A stretch of 64,000 bases of DNA, taken from positions 1,178,001 to 1,242,000 of the forward strand of contig OY781919.1 in NCBI GenBank assembly GCA_963677215.1. The letters are read 5' to 3'. The notes beneath the pieces were generated by a model. The model saw only the letters and a list, made by a program, of their open reading frames with translations, did no database searches and was not told the DNA's origin. This document shows positions 1-8,244 of the stretch, piece after piece (the first letter of the stretch is position 1; every line of letters begins with the position of its first letter). The position numbers were made by a program, and so were the translations under genes. The DNA is from G963676795 sp963677215 (GTDB lineage Bacteria; Desulfobacterota; Desulfuromonadia; Desulfuromonadales; Geopsychrobacteraceae).

Positions 1-534
1 CTGCTCGCTCTCAATGCCACAATCGAAGCCGCCCGGGCTGGTGAATACGGCCATGGCTTTGCCGTTGTCGCAGAGGAGGTCAGCAAGCTGGCCGACAGCA
101 CCAGTGCCTCGGCAGGAGAGATCACCCGGCTGATCGAAACGACCCGCGAGCAGAGTCAGAAGGTTCAGCAGTCGATGGCGGAGAGCGTCAAGGCGATCGA
201 TGCCGGCCGCGAGGCGGTCGATATCACCGGCAGCGCCTTCAAGACCATTATCGACAAGGCGGAGACTGCTCAGGTCAAATCGGTCCACATCCGTGACCTG
301 ACCGAGAAGCAGCGCAGCGGCGCCCAGGCCCTGGTTGTCGCCATCGAAGAGATCGCCCGGGTTGCCGAGGACAACGCGGCCTCGACCGAAGAGGTGTCGG
401 CTTCGACCGAGGAACAGACCGCTTCAATGGAAGAGATGACCTTCGCTTCGCAACGTCTGTCCAAGCTAGCTGATGAGCTGCTGGTCTCGGTCAGCCAGTT
501 TAACATGGGGGCGGCCCAGGAGCCCAAGGGATGA
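1..534 (+). CDS. Methyl-accepting chemotaxis protein, C-terminal part
   Basis: The gene enters the window from the left and only its last 177 codons are present. The reading frame opens with the conserved signalling hairpin tip of MCPs (LALNATIEAARAGEYGHGF, then AVVAEEVSKLAD), followed by a long heptad-rich coiled coil with Ser/Thr/Glu-rich methylation-type segments (STEEVSASTEEQTASMEEM). This cytoplasmic region binds CheW and CheA and sets kinase activity. The stop codon overlaps the start of cheW (ATGA), which indicates translational coupling. The sensor domain and membrane segments lie outside the window, so the ligand cannot be inferred. Confidence 0.95.
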   Translation: MLALNATIEAARAGEYGHGFAVVAEEVSKLADSTSASAGEITRLIETTREQSQKVQQSMAESVKAIDAGREAVDITGSAFKTIIDKAETAQVKSVHIRDLTEKQRSGAQALVVAIEEIARVAEDNAASTEEVSASTEEQTASMEEMTFASQRLSKLADELLVSVSQFNMGAAQEPKG

Positions 535-962
535 GGCAGCTGCTGCCCTTCTGCATAGGCGCGGAAAATTATGCGCTTGAGCTGTTCGATGTTCAGGAGA
601 TCGTTGAAAACGTCGCGATCTACCCTTTTCCTGGAGCCCCCGTGACGGTCGCCGGGGCGATAGGGTTTCATGGCCGGATCGTTCCTGTGGTCGATCTGGC
701 GCGATTGCTCGGTGACCGGGAGGCGTCCCTCGGTCAGCGGCTTATCGTGCTGACCAATGCCCATGGCCCGGTCGCACTCGGTGTTTCAAGGGTTCTGCCT
801 GTGCTGAAACTCGATGCGCCAAGGGAGCAGTTGCCTGACGGAGAGAGTGTGAATCCCTTCGTCAGCCGTTATCTCTATTGGGAAAATGACATGATCACTG
901 TGTTTAATCTGAAGACGTTGCACAGCCAGCTGGAGCTGTTGTGCGGCAGTACGGGAGTCTGA
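531..962 (+). CDS. cheW: CheW-like chemotaxis coupling protein
   Basis: 143 aa, a single CheW/SH3-like domain of near-standard length. It links chemoreceptors to CheA. The central stretch (VAGAIGFHGRIVPVVDLARLLG) is the typical CheW core with a hydrophobic strand and a conserved VDL. The ATG overlaps the MCP stop by four bases, and the next gene (a CheY) begins five bases after the stop, so MCP-cheW-cheY-cheA form one operon. No extra domain is visible. Confidence 0.9.
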   Translation: MRQLLPFCIGAENYALELFDVQEIVENVAIYPFPGAPVTVAGAIGFHGRIVPVVDLARLLGDREASLGQRLIVLTNAHGPVALGVSRVLPVLKLDAPREQLPDGESVNPFVSRYLYWENDMITVFNLKTLHSQLELLCGSTGV

Positions 963-966
963 AAGA

Positions 967-1332
967 GTGGCCAGGAAAGTCCTTATCGTCGACGATGCGC
1001 TGTTTATGCGAAATATGCTCAGGGATATTTTTGAAGAGGCCGGTTGGCAGGTTGTCGAGGTCGACAGCGGCGAGCAGGCGATCAGCTGTTATCGCGAAGA
1101 ACAACCCGATCTGGTGACCATGGATATTGTCATGCCTGGGATGGGAGGAATCAGTGCTCTTGAGTCATTGCTCCATCATAATCCGGATGCACGGATCGTG
1201 GTCTGCAGCGCACTGGGGCAGAAGAACTTGATTATGGAAGCGATCAGCGCCGGAGCCAGGGATTTCATCGTCAAACCGTTTAAAAGCGAGCAGGTCATTG
1301 AGGTTGCGGAACGGGTTGTTAGTAGCTCATAA
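967..1332 (+). CDS. cheY: CheY-like single-domain response regulator
   Basis: 121 aa, a lone receiver domain. The acidic pair follows strand 1 (LIVDDALFM), the phospho-acceptor Asp is at about residue 53 (DLVTMDIVMPGMGG) and the conserved Lys sits in FIVKPFK. The start is GTG at 967 directly after cheW; no in-frame ATG precedes the receiver fold. Its position between cheW and cheA argues for a CheY carrying the CheA signal to the motor or another output rather than a transcription factor. Confidence 0.9.
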   Translation: MARKVLIVDDALFMRNMLRDIFEEAGWQVVEVDSGEQAISCYREEQPDLVTMDIVMPGMGGISALESLLHHNPDARIVVCSALGQKNLIMEAISAGARDFIVKPFKSEQVIEVAERVVSSS

Positions 1333-1379
1333 CAGGATCTGTGAATTTACTGGTTCAGGTCTTAATCGGGTGGCAAGCG

Positions 1380-3203
1380 ATGGATATTGAAAAGTTTCGA
1401 GACATGTTCCTGGTGGAAACAGCTGAACATCTGCAGACAATGGAACAGTTGCTGATCCAGCTGGATAACGATCAGCATGACGCTGACAACGTTGCGGCCC
1501 TGTTTCGTGAAGCGCATTCTATCAAGGGGATGGCCGCAACCATGGAGTATCACCAGATGGCCCGCCTGGCTCACCATCTGGAGGATGCTCTCGACGCTTG
1601 CCGGAAAGAGGGGACGATCGGCGAAAAGCTGCTGGACCGGGTGCTTGATGGTCTCGACCTGCTCGAAAAACTGCTAGAGGATATCCGTGAAGGGCGCTGC
1701 GAGCGTGATATCGATGCTTTTCTGGCCAGTGAAGAGGTTGTCATCGAACTGCCCGACGATGGCCTTGAGAGCGTTAAGGCTGTCGGCCAGGGGCTGCTCG
1801 TTGAGCTGCAGCTCAAGGAATCGGTTGGGGCGGCTGGGCCGCGTTATCTGGTTCTGCTCAAGCGGATGGCCGATTTTGGTCGGGTTATCGAATCCCGGCC
1901 GAGCGAGGAGCAGCTGCTCGGCGGAGAGGTCCCGAAGAAGCTGAGGGTTCGCCTTGAAAGCGAGCTTTCCGAAGAGGATATTCGTCATCGTTTGGAACGC
2001 TACAGCGAGCTCGACGGGGTCGATTTTGTCAATGAAAGCTTTGAGGCAGAACAGCAGGCGCGAAAAAAAACGAGCCATCAGACCCTGAGGGTCAACACGG
2101 AACTGCTCGACCACCTGATCAATCTGACCGGTGAATTGATCACCAATCGTTATCATCTGCAGAGCGCCTTGCGCCAGCAGAGCTGGCAGGATATCGATGA
2201 AGGGGTTGGCAGGATGGCAAGGCTGATCAAGAATCTCCACCATCAGGTTCTCAAGGTGCGCATGGTCTCCCTCGATAACCTGATCGGCCGTCTTGCCCGT
2301 AGCGTCTTTGAACTGTCCCGCACCAGCAACAAGCAGGTTCGGTTCAACGTCGACTGTGCCGATTTGGAACTGGATCGGACAATTGTCGATGAACTGCTCA
2401 ACCCGCTCACCCACATGGTTCGCAACGCCGTGGATCATGGCATAAAGGAGCAGGGGACGGTCACCTTTAAAGCTTGGCGTGAGCGTGACCAGGTGCTGAT
2501 TCAGGTTGCCGACGACGGGGCCGGCATCGATCCGGACAAGGTCAGGGAAAAAGCTCTGCGGGTGGGGCTGATCAGCGCCACTCAGGCGGATAATATGCGT
2601 GATATAGATCTCTATCAGTTGATCTTCAGCTCCGGGTTTTCCACAGCAGAAAAGGTGACAGAGGTATCCGGGCGCGGGGTCGGCATGGACGTTGTCAAGA
2701 CCGCCATAGAGAAGATCGGTGGTGTTCTGCTGATCGATTCAGTAGTTGGTGAAGGGACCAGGATTACTCTGAAATTGCCCCTGTCGATGGCCATTATCCG
2801 CGTGCTGCAGGTCGATTGCGGCGGGGTCTGTATGGCAATTCCGATTACCCGGGTCATCCAGACGTTGGAGGTTGAGTCGCAGGAGATCAAAAGCAGCGGC
2901 AAGCAGTTGCTGATCTCGTTTCAGGATGAATTGCTGCCCCTTCTGTCACTGCGAAAAATGCTCAACCTGGCAAAGGGGACGCGCCGCAGCTCGATCGCTA
3001 TAGTCGTGACCGAGGTGTTCGGCCGCCGGGTCGGGCTGGTTGTCGATCGTCTGGTCGGGCAGCGGGAAATCTTCTTGCAACGTCTGCCCGAACCGTTCGA
3101 GCAGATTCGAGGCTGTAACGGGGCGACCATTCTCGGTGATGGCAGCATCGTCTTTCTTCTCGATCTTCAGTCGCTGCTGGAAAAGCGCCGCGCTGCGGCT
3201 TGA
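1380..3203 (+). CDS. cheA: Chemotaxis histidine kinase CheA
   Basis: 607 aa from ATG 1380. A GTG at 1341 would add 13 residues unlike CheA, whereas MDIEKFRDMFLVETAEHLQ is a typical P1 start. Order: P1/HPt with phosphorylatable His near residue 46 (FREAHSIKGMA), a P2-like segment (about 125-230), P3 dimerisation (LLDHLINLTGELITNRY), P4 ATPase (N box HMVRNAVDHGI, G1 DDGAGI, G2 GRGVGMDVV), P5 CheW-like end. The loop after the N box is short (HGIKEQGTVTF), lacking the usual Arg...Gly-Lys insertion. It probably phosphorylates the CheY encoded just upstream. Confidence 0.95.
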   Translation: MDIEKFRDMFLVETAEHLQTMEQLLIQLDNDQHDADNVAALFREAHSIKGMAATMEYHQMARLAHHLEDALDACRKEGTIGEKLLDRVLDGLDLLEKLLEDIREGRCERDIDAFLASEEVVIELPDDGLESVKAVGQGLLVELQLKESVGAAGPRYLVLLKRMADFGRVIESRPSEEQLLGGEVPKKLRVRLESELSEEDIRHRLERYSELDGVDFVNESFEAEQQARKKTSHQTLRVNTELLDHLINLTGELITNRYHLQSALRQQSWQDIDEGVGRMARLIKNLHHQVLKVRMVSLDNLIGRLARSVFELSRTSNKQVRFNVDCADLELDRTIVDELLNPLTHMVRNAVDHGIKEQGTVTFKAWRERDQVLIQVADDGAGIDPDKVREKALRVGLISATQADNMRDIDLYQLIFSSGFSTAEKVTEVSGRGVGMDVVKTAIEKIGGVLLIDSVVGEGTRITLKLPLSMAIIRVLQVDCGGVCMAIPITRVIQTLEVESQEIKSSGKQLLISFQDELLPLLSLRKMLNLAKGTRRSSIAIVVTEVFGRRVGLVVDRLVGQREIFLQRLPEPFEQIRGCNGATILGDGSIVFLLDLQSLLEKRRAAA

Positions 3204-3335
3204 AAATAGCAGCTCCGTTTGTCATTTGGCCGTCTTTTAACAGCCCCTGTCTGTTCAGCCGGGTGAAAATTTGCTAGGATCGCCGAACTTGTCTGTTTTC
3301 CTGGCGGTGAGCCAACAAATTAAAAGAGGTGCAAG

Positions 3336-4091
3336 ATGCTTCGATATTTCATGCTGATCTTTCTGGCCTGTCTCTGGCCCGGGATTTCAGTAGCAGATGA
3401 ACTGTCCCTGGAGAGTGTCGTCAGCGCTCTGCAGAGCCCTTTCCAGTCAACCACAGCAGCAGATCAGAGAATTCAGGATCTGCACGCCGATTTCAGCCAG
3501 ATCTCCCATATCGCATCGATCGATCGCAGCCAGCGCGGCGCTGGAGAGGTATATTTCCGTTTTATTGCCGGCTCTGCGCAGCCGGAGCTGCTCTCTCAGT
3601 TCCGATGGGAATACAGCGCTCCGAGCGAGCAGGAGATCGTCTCTGATGGCACAACCCTGTGGGTCTATCAGCCGGACAACAGGCAGGCGATCCGCAGCGA
3701 CATCAGTCAGCTGGCTAAGGGGGGGAATCCTGTCATGTTTCTCGGCAGTCTTGGCTATCTGAATCGGGACTTTACCATCCACTGGGGAAAGACGCCTGTC
3801 GATGAACAGGGCAACTATCTGCTTGAGTTGACTCCGAAGCAGCCGTCACAGCTGATCGGCCTGATGGAGGTCCTGGTCAGCCGCGAAGCGGTTGACAACT
3901 GGCGGAACAGAGCCACCGGCAAGGTGATTTTCCCGGTCAAAATGACCCGGGTTACCGATACGGGGGGGAATCAGACTACCATTGAATTCAGCGCTGTCAG
4001 GGTTAATCAGCGGCTCAAGGCAAAACTGTTCAACTTTGAGCTGCCTGAAGGGGTGGATCTGATGGAATCGGCCGAGCAGCTGAATCATTGA
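3336..4091 (+). CDS. lolA: Outer membrane lipoprotein carrier protein LolA
   Basis: 251 aa. An N-terminal signal peptide (MLRYFMLIFLACLWPGISVA) predicts periplasmic location, and the rest matches the LolA fold (early LHADFSQISH, central GAGEVYFRF, FRWEYSAPSEQEIVSDGTTL, VYQPDNRQAIRSD). LolA shuttles lipoproteins released by LolCDE across the periplasm to the outer membrane, so its presence marks a Gram-negative cell. It is preceded by AGAGGTGCAAG at a good ribosome-site distance and followed by a hairpin terminator. It appears monocistronic. Confidence 0.92.
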   Translation: MLRYFMLIFLACLWPGISVADELSLESVVSALQSPFQSTTAADQRIQDLHADFSQISHIASIDRSQRGAGEVYFRFIAGSAQPELLSQFRWEYSAPSEQEIVSDGTTLWVYQPDNRQAIRSDISQLAKGGNPVMFLGSLGYLNRDFTIHWGKTPVDEQGNYLLELTPKQPSQLIGLMEVLVSREAVDNWRNRATGKVIFPVKMTRVTDTGGNQTTIEFSAVRVNQRLKAKLFNFELPEGVDLMESAEQLNH

Positions 4092-4115
4092 ACTTTCCGG
4101 CCGGGAACGCTGTTG

Positions 4116-4149
4116 AAACTGCTTCAAGCTTTGGCCTGAAGCAGTTTTT
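4116..4149 (+). terminator. Rho-independent terminator of lolA
   Basis: A stem of AAACTGCTTCA and TGAAGCAGTTT around the loop AGCTTTGGCC is followed by a T run. It starts about 25 bases after the lolA stop. The A-rich left flank means it could also act on the opposite strand. Confidence 0.85.
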
Positions 4150-4341
4150 ATGTTATAAGTCTCCGATTCTGTGAGTTTTTTGTCGGGATTCTGAAAACTA
4201 TCTGTGTTGCAATTGCCGTGTTGAAAATTGCCTCAAAATTCTCATTTACGAGGTGTAACTTGCGCTTTTTCGTCAATTTTCGCCTTGCACTTTCTGTCTC
4301 GATAACGTTTTTCAACATCCCGTAAGTCAAGGAGTTATAAA

Positions 4342-4827
4342 ATGCCCAGTTTTGATATTGTTTCCAAAATCGACCTACAGGAGGTTGATAACGCCGTCAA
4401 TCAGGCGCTGAAGGAAGTCGGTCAACGTTACGACTTCAAGGGGACCCATAACGAGATCGAGCTCGATAAAGACAGCATCAAGATCCTTGCTGCTGACGAA
4501 TACAAGCTGCAGGCGATCAAGGAGATCCTGATCGGCAAACTGGTCCGCCGCAATGTCTCTCCCAAGTGCCTCGACTACGGCAAGGAGGAGTCTGCCTCCG
4601 GCGGCGCCGTCCGGGTTCGGGCCACACTGGTGCAGGGGATCAGCAAGGAGAAGGCCAAGGATATCGTCAAGCTGATCAAGGACAGCAAGCTCAAGGTCCA
4701 GCCGCAGATCATGGATGACCAGGTGCGCGTCAGCGGCAAGAAGATCGACGATCTGCAGGAAGTGATTCAGCTGCTCAGAAGCCAGGACGTCGGCATTGAG
4801 CTGCAGTTTGAAAATATGAGATCATAG
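4342..4827 (+). CDS. yajQ: YajQ family nucleotide-binding protein
   Basis: 161 aa, the full family length. Characteristic blocks are present: start MPSFDIVSKIDLQEVDNAVNQ, the RYDFKGT motif, SPKCLDYGKEE and VRVSGKKIDDLQ. YajQ proteins bind nucleotides, and some members (for example in Xanthomonas) bind c-di-GMP and modulate transcription factors; whether this one does is inference. The gene stands alone downstream of a 190-base spacer, with AAGGAGTTATAAA ahead of the ATG. With two GGDEF proteins and a PilZ protein in the window, a c-di-GMP role is plausible. Confidence 0.93.
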   Translation: MPSFDIVSKIDLQEVDNAVNQALKEVGQRYDFKGTHNEIELDKDSIKILAADEYKLQAIKEILIGKLVRRNVSPKCLDYGKEESASGGAVRVRATLVQGISKEKAKDIVKLIKDSKLKVQPQIMDDQVRVSGKKIDDLQEVIQLLRSQDVGIELQFENMRS

Positions 4828-4846
4828 GGTTTGGGTTCTAAAAATC

Positions 4847-4887
4847 GCAAATTGCTGACGCCGGAATGTCCGCCGTCAGCAATTTGC
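4847..4887 (+). repeat. Inverted repeat between yajQ and rimO
   Basis: Fourteen-base perfect arms (GCAAATTGCTGACG and its complement) flank a GC-rich 13-base loop. No clear T run follows immediately, so it may be an inefficient or Rho-assisted terminator of yajQ, or a structure in the rimO leader. Confidence 0.6.
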
Positions 4888-4920
4888 ATTGCCACAGTTT
4901 TTGAGTCGTAAGGGCGTAGA

Positions 4921-6261
4921 GTGGAAAAATTGAATGTCAGTATGGTCAGCCTCGGCTGTCCGAAGAACCTGGTTGATGCGGAAGTCATGCTCGGGCAGCT
5001 GCCGCAGGACCGTTATCAGATCGTTACCGATGAGAGCCGTGCCGATATCATCATCGTCAATACCTGCTCTTTCATCAACGACGCCAAGGAAGAGTCGATC
5101 GATACTATTTTGGAGATGGCCGATTACAAGCAGGACGGCAACTGCAAGATGCTGATCGTGACCGGCTGTCTGCCGCAGCGCTATCAGGAGACCCTGCAGA
5201 AAGAACTGCCGGAGGTCGACATGTTCCTCGGGACGTCCGAAGGTGCCCGGATTGTTGAACTGATCGAACGTCATCTGCGCACCGGTGCTCCGGAGATCGA
5301 AATCGGTCGTCCCGACTACCTCTATGACCATCTGACTCCGCGGGTGAACTCCTCGCCGGCTTACACCAGCTACGTCAAGATAGCTGAAGGCTGCTCAAAT
5401 CGTTGTTCCTACTGCGTTATCCCCCAGTTGCGCGGCAGTCTGCGCTCGCGCAGCATCGATTCACTGGTGCAGGAATGTCAGGCTCTGGCCGAGCAGGGGG
5501 TGACCGAAATCAACCTGATCGCCCAGGACATCACGGCCTACGGGCGTGATCGTGAGGATGGCGCGACCCTGGAAAAGCTGCTCAGGGAACTGGTTAAGAT
5601 CGACGGGATTGTCTGGCTTCGCTTGCTCTACGCCTATCCGGATGGGGTCTCTGACGAGCTGATCGAGCTGATTGCGACGGAAGAGAAGATCTGTAACTAT
5701 CTCGATCTGCCGCTCCAGCATATCGATGGCGAGATTCTCAAGCAGATGAACCGGCGCCTCGACGAACAGGGATTACGCGCTCTGCTGGCCAGAATGCGCC
5801 AACGAATCCCCGATATGACCCTGCGTACCTCCTTTATCGTCGGTTTTCCGGGGGAAACCCGTGAACAGTTCGACAAGCTGCTTGAGTTTGTCGAGGAAGG
5901 GCATTTTGAGCGGGTCGGTGTCTTCCGTTACTCGCGTGAAGAGGGGACTCCGGCCGCCAAGATGGACAACCAGGTTCCGGCCCAGACCAAGAAGAGCCGT
6001 CTCAATCGCCTGATGAAGGCTCAGGCCCGGGTCTCGTTTGCCAAGAACCGGGCCTTGGTCGGAACCACGCAGAAGGTCCTAGTTGAAGGCTACAGCGAGG
6101 AGACCGACCTGCTGCTCAAGGGACGCAGTGAACGTCAGGCTCCCGATATCGACGGCCATTTCCTGATCACTTCAGGGCAGGCCAATATCGGTGATTACGT
6201 CGATCTGAAGATTACCGATTCATCGGAATATGACCTGATCGGAGAGATGGTTGAGGACTGA
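4921..6261 (+). CDS. rimO: Ribosomal protein uS12 Asp89 methylthiotransferase RimO
   Basis: 446 aa with a GTG start. Radical-SAM methylthiotransferase. The N-terminal UPF0004 domain carries three cluster Cys (SLGCPKN, NTCSFI, VTGCLPQ); the radical-SAM core has CSNRCSYC near residue 160; the C-terminal part has the TRAM domain. It methylthiolates a conserved Asp of ribosomal protein S12. The family assignment rests on SLGCPKNLVDAE and CSYCVIPQLRGSLRSR, which favour RimO over MiaB. The stop is followed after three bases by apbE. Confidence 0.95.
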   Translation: MEKLNVSMVSLGCPKNLVDAEVMLGQLPQDRYQIVTDESRADIIIVNTCSFINDAKEESIDTILEMADYKQDGNCKMLIVTGCLPQRYQETLQKELPEVDMFLGTSEGARIVELIERHLRTGAPEIEIGRPDYLYDHLTPRVNSSPAYTSYVKIAEGCSNRCSYCVIPQLRGSLRSRSIDSLVQECQALAEQGVTEINLIAQDITAYGRDREDGATLEKLLRELVKIDGIVWLRLLYAYPDGVSDELIELIATEEKICNYLDLPLQHIDGEILKQMNRRLDEQGLRALLARMRQRIPDMTLRTSFIVGFPGETREQFDKLLEFVEEGHFERVGVFRYSREEGTPAAKMDNQVPAQTKKSRLNRLMKAQARVSFAKNRALVGTTQKVLVEGYSEETDLLLKGRSERQAPDIDGHFLITSGQANIGDYVDLKITDSSEYDLIGEMVED

Positions 6262-6264
6262 TTG

Positions 6265-7251
6265 ATGGGCAAGCGACCTCTGCTGGTCATAGCGCTGATT
6301 GTACTGATCCTGTTTGTCGCCTGGCTGCGTCATCCTGGGCAGGAGAAGGCCGTCTCGAGAACAGCTCTGATCCTGGGAACTCTGGTGGAAATCACTGCCT
6401 ATGGCGAAGATCAGGATCTTCTCGATGCGGCCGTCACCGGGGCCTTTGCCGAAATGCAGAGGCTCGAGAAGCAGCTCTCCAGCTATCTTCCCGACAGTGA
6501 GATTTCCAGGCTGAATCTCAGCCCGGATCCGATCGAGCTCTCTGGTGAGACACGGGCGCTGATTTCCCGGGGGGAAGAGATTGCCCGTTTGAGCGACGGA
6601 GCTTTTGAAATGGGGCTGGGCGGTGTCAAAGCCCTGTGGCAGATCGAATCGGAGCAGCCGCACATTCCAACGGATGCGGAACTGCAGCCGGCAGTGAGCG
6701 GCCTCGGGCCTGGGGATATCGTGATTCAGGGAAGCCTGATCGGTCGGCGCAGCCCAGAGGTGCTGGTTGATCTGGGCGGAATTGCCAAAGGCTACGCCGC
6801 CGATCGCGCTCTTGAAGTTCTCAAAGAAGCCGGTGTAACCTCTGCGACCATCAACGCCGGCGGCGATATCGCGATGCTCGGCTCGCACAACGGCAAGCCG
6901 TGGCGGATCGGCATTCAGCACCCACGTCATCAGGACCAGATTCTCCTGACGCTTGAGGTCACTGATCAGGCCGTGGTGACCTCGGGGGATTACGAACGTT
7001 TCTTTGAACGCGATGGTGTCCGTTACCATCATATCTTCGATCCGGCCAGTGGGCGTCCAGCTCGGCTCTGCCAGAGTGTCACCATCCTGGCTGGCGACGC
7101 TGAAAGCGCTGATGCTCTGGCGACGGCGGTATTTGTAATGGGGCCGGAAACGGGCCTGGCACTGATCGAAGGTCTGCCGGATGTCGAAGGTCTGATCGTT
7201 ACTGCCGATGGACAGTTGCTCAAGAGTGCTGGTTTGCCATGGCGGGATTGA
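6265..7251 (+). CDS. apbE: FAD:protein FMN transferase (ApbE family)
   Basis: 328 aa. A single N-terminal membrane anchor (PLLVIALIVLILFVAW, no lipobox Cys) is followed by the ApbE fold: DLGGIAKGYAADRAL, NAGGDIAMLG, and HIFDPASGRPA with the metal-binding C-terminal part. The enzyme attaches FMN from FAD to Thr/Ser of extracytoplasmic flavoproteins. ATG 6265 is chosen over the TTG at 6262. The gene overlaps the next one, for a NusG-II domain protein, by 13 bases and is followed by a Gx transporter gene, a combination also present in flavin-based extracellular electron-transfer loci. The target flavoprotein is not encoded in the window. Confidence 0.93.
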   Translation: MGKRPLLVIALIVLILFVAWLRHPGQEKAVSRTALILGTLVEITAYGEDQDLLDAAVTGAFAEMQRLEKQLSSYLPDSEISRLNLSPDPIELSGETRALISRGEEIARLSDGAFEMGLGGVKALWQIESEQPHIPTDAELQPAVSGLGPGDIVIQGSLIGRRSPEVLVDLGGIAKGYAADRALEVLKEAGVTSATINAGGDIAMLGSHNGKPWRIGIQHPRHQDQILLTLEVTDQAVVTSGDYERFFERDGVRYHHIFDPASGRPARLCQSVTILAGDAESADALATAVFVMGPETGLALIEGLPDVEGLIVTADGQLLKSAGLPWRD

Positions 7252-7643
7252 GGGCTTATGGCACCTGGTGGAAAAAACTGCCGGTTGTCGACCGGCTGAT
7301 CCTGCTCTGCGCCTGCTTGATCGCCTTCGGCTCCTTCGCACTCTTTCTCAACCTGCAGACAGGCCAGCGGGTCAGCGTGTATGCAGGTTCTGAGCTTGTC
7401 TATAATGTTCCACTTGACGAGGACCGTCTGCTCGAAGTCAACGGACCGCTTGGGGTGACCGTCGTCAAGGTTGAAAATCATCGGGTCCGGGTTGTCAGCT
7501 CCCCCTGTCCCAACCAGATCTGTGTCCGTTCAGGAGCCGCTGAACATGTTCACGATCTGATCGCCTGTCTGCCGAACCATGTGTTTGTCAAAATCGAGGG
7601 GGAGGAGAGCCATGAGAGGGGATATGACCTTCTCAGCCGCTGA
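7239..7643 (+). CDS. NusG domain II-containing membrane-anchored protein (EetA-like)
   Basis: 134 aa. After about 17 residues comes one membrane helix (LILLCACLIAFGSFALFLNL), then a small extracytoplasmic beta domain of the NusG-II type with the hallmark SSPCPNQICVRSG. It has no NusG transcription domain, and the name refers only to the fold. Members are encoded next to a Gx/HepI-like transporter and often ApbE, as here. In Firmicutes such pairs are called EetA/EetB in extracellular electron transfer; applying that role here is inference. It overlaps apbE at the start and the next gene at the end. Confidence 0.85.
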   Translation: MAGLRAYGTWWKKLPVVDRLILLCACLIAFGSFALFLNLQTGQRVSVYAGSELVYNVPLDEDRLLEVNGPLGVTVVKVENHRVRVVSSPCPNQICVRSGAAEHVHDLIACLPNHVFVKIEGEESHERGYDLLSR

Positions 7644-8244
7644 AAACGAGATTCTGACCCGCGAACGCAGGCGGGTCATGCTGGCCCTGTTTATCGCCCT
7701 GGCGATCGCTGTACACACCTTTGAGGTTCTGCTGCCCAATCCAATCCCCTGGTTCCGCATAGGTCTGGCCAATATCCTCGGGATCTGCGCCCTGTTCTGT
7801 TTCGGCATCCGCGCCCTCTGGGCAGTGACCCTGTGCCGGATCGTAGGTGGCAGCCTGCTGGTCGGCAGCCTCTTTGCCCCAGGTTTTCTGCTCTCGCTGG
7901 GGGGGGGGCTCTGCGCCTGCCTGCTGATGAGTCTCGGCTACGGGACCTTCAGGAGAACCATCGGCCCGGTCGGAGTCTCGTTGCTTGGTGCCTTCGGCCA
8001 TGTCTGCGGCCAGCTGCTGATTGCCTGGCTGGTGATCATTCGCCACTCATCGTTGTGGATGCTGATCCCTTTCTTTCTGCTTTTCGCCCTGATTAGTGGT
8101 ACCATTAACGGGATTGTCAGTGAATTTCTGCTCAGGATCCTGATCAGGCACCCTGTTTTCGAAGCTGTTCAGGAGCCCTATGTTACGGCTCTTGGTCGTG
8201 CTGATGTCAGTCAATCTGAAATTGATAATTCGGAGGAGTCATGA
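7612..8244 (+). CDS. Gx transporter family protein (heptaprenyl diphosphate synthase component I-like)
   Basis: 210 aa from ATG 7612, placed just after GGAGGAG. The protein is almost entirely hydrophobic with about five to six membrane helices and resembles the small ECF-S-like Gx / HepI family (motifs near PIPWFRIGLANI and GTFRRTIGPVGVSLLGAFGH). Despite the family name it is not a prenyl synthase by itself. It overlaps the NusG-II gene upstream and shares ATGA with the nucleotidyltransferase gene downstream, so the run apbE to 9239 is translated as a tight unit. The substrate is unknown; a flavin or quinone precursor is a guess from context. Confidence 0.85.
   Translation: MRGDMTFSAAENEILTRERRRVMLALFIALAIAVHTFEVLLPNPIPWFRIGLANILGICALFCFGIRALWAVTLCRIVGGSLLVGSLFAPGFLLSLGGGLCACLLMSLGYGTFRRTIGPVGVSLLGAFGHVCGQLLIAWLVIIRHSSLWMLIPFFLLFALISGTINGIVSEFLLRILIRHPVFEAVQEPYVTALGRADVSQSEIDNSEES

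Noticed and set aside
6220..7341. 373-codon frame on the minus strand opposite apbE
   Set aside because: Opposite strand of apbE and the NusG-II gene, Gln/Arg-rich, no motif; a shadow of real genes.
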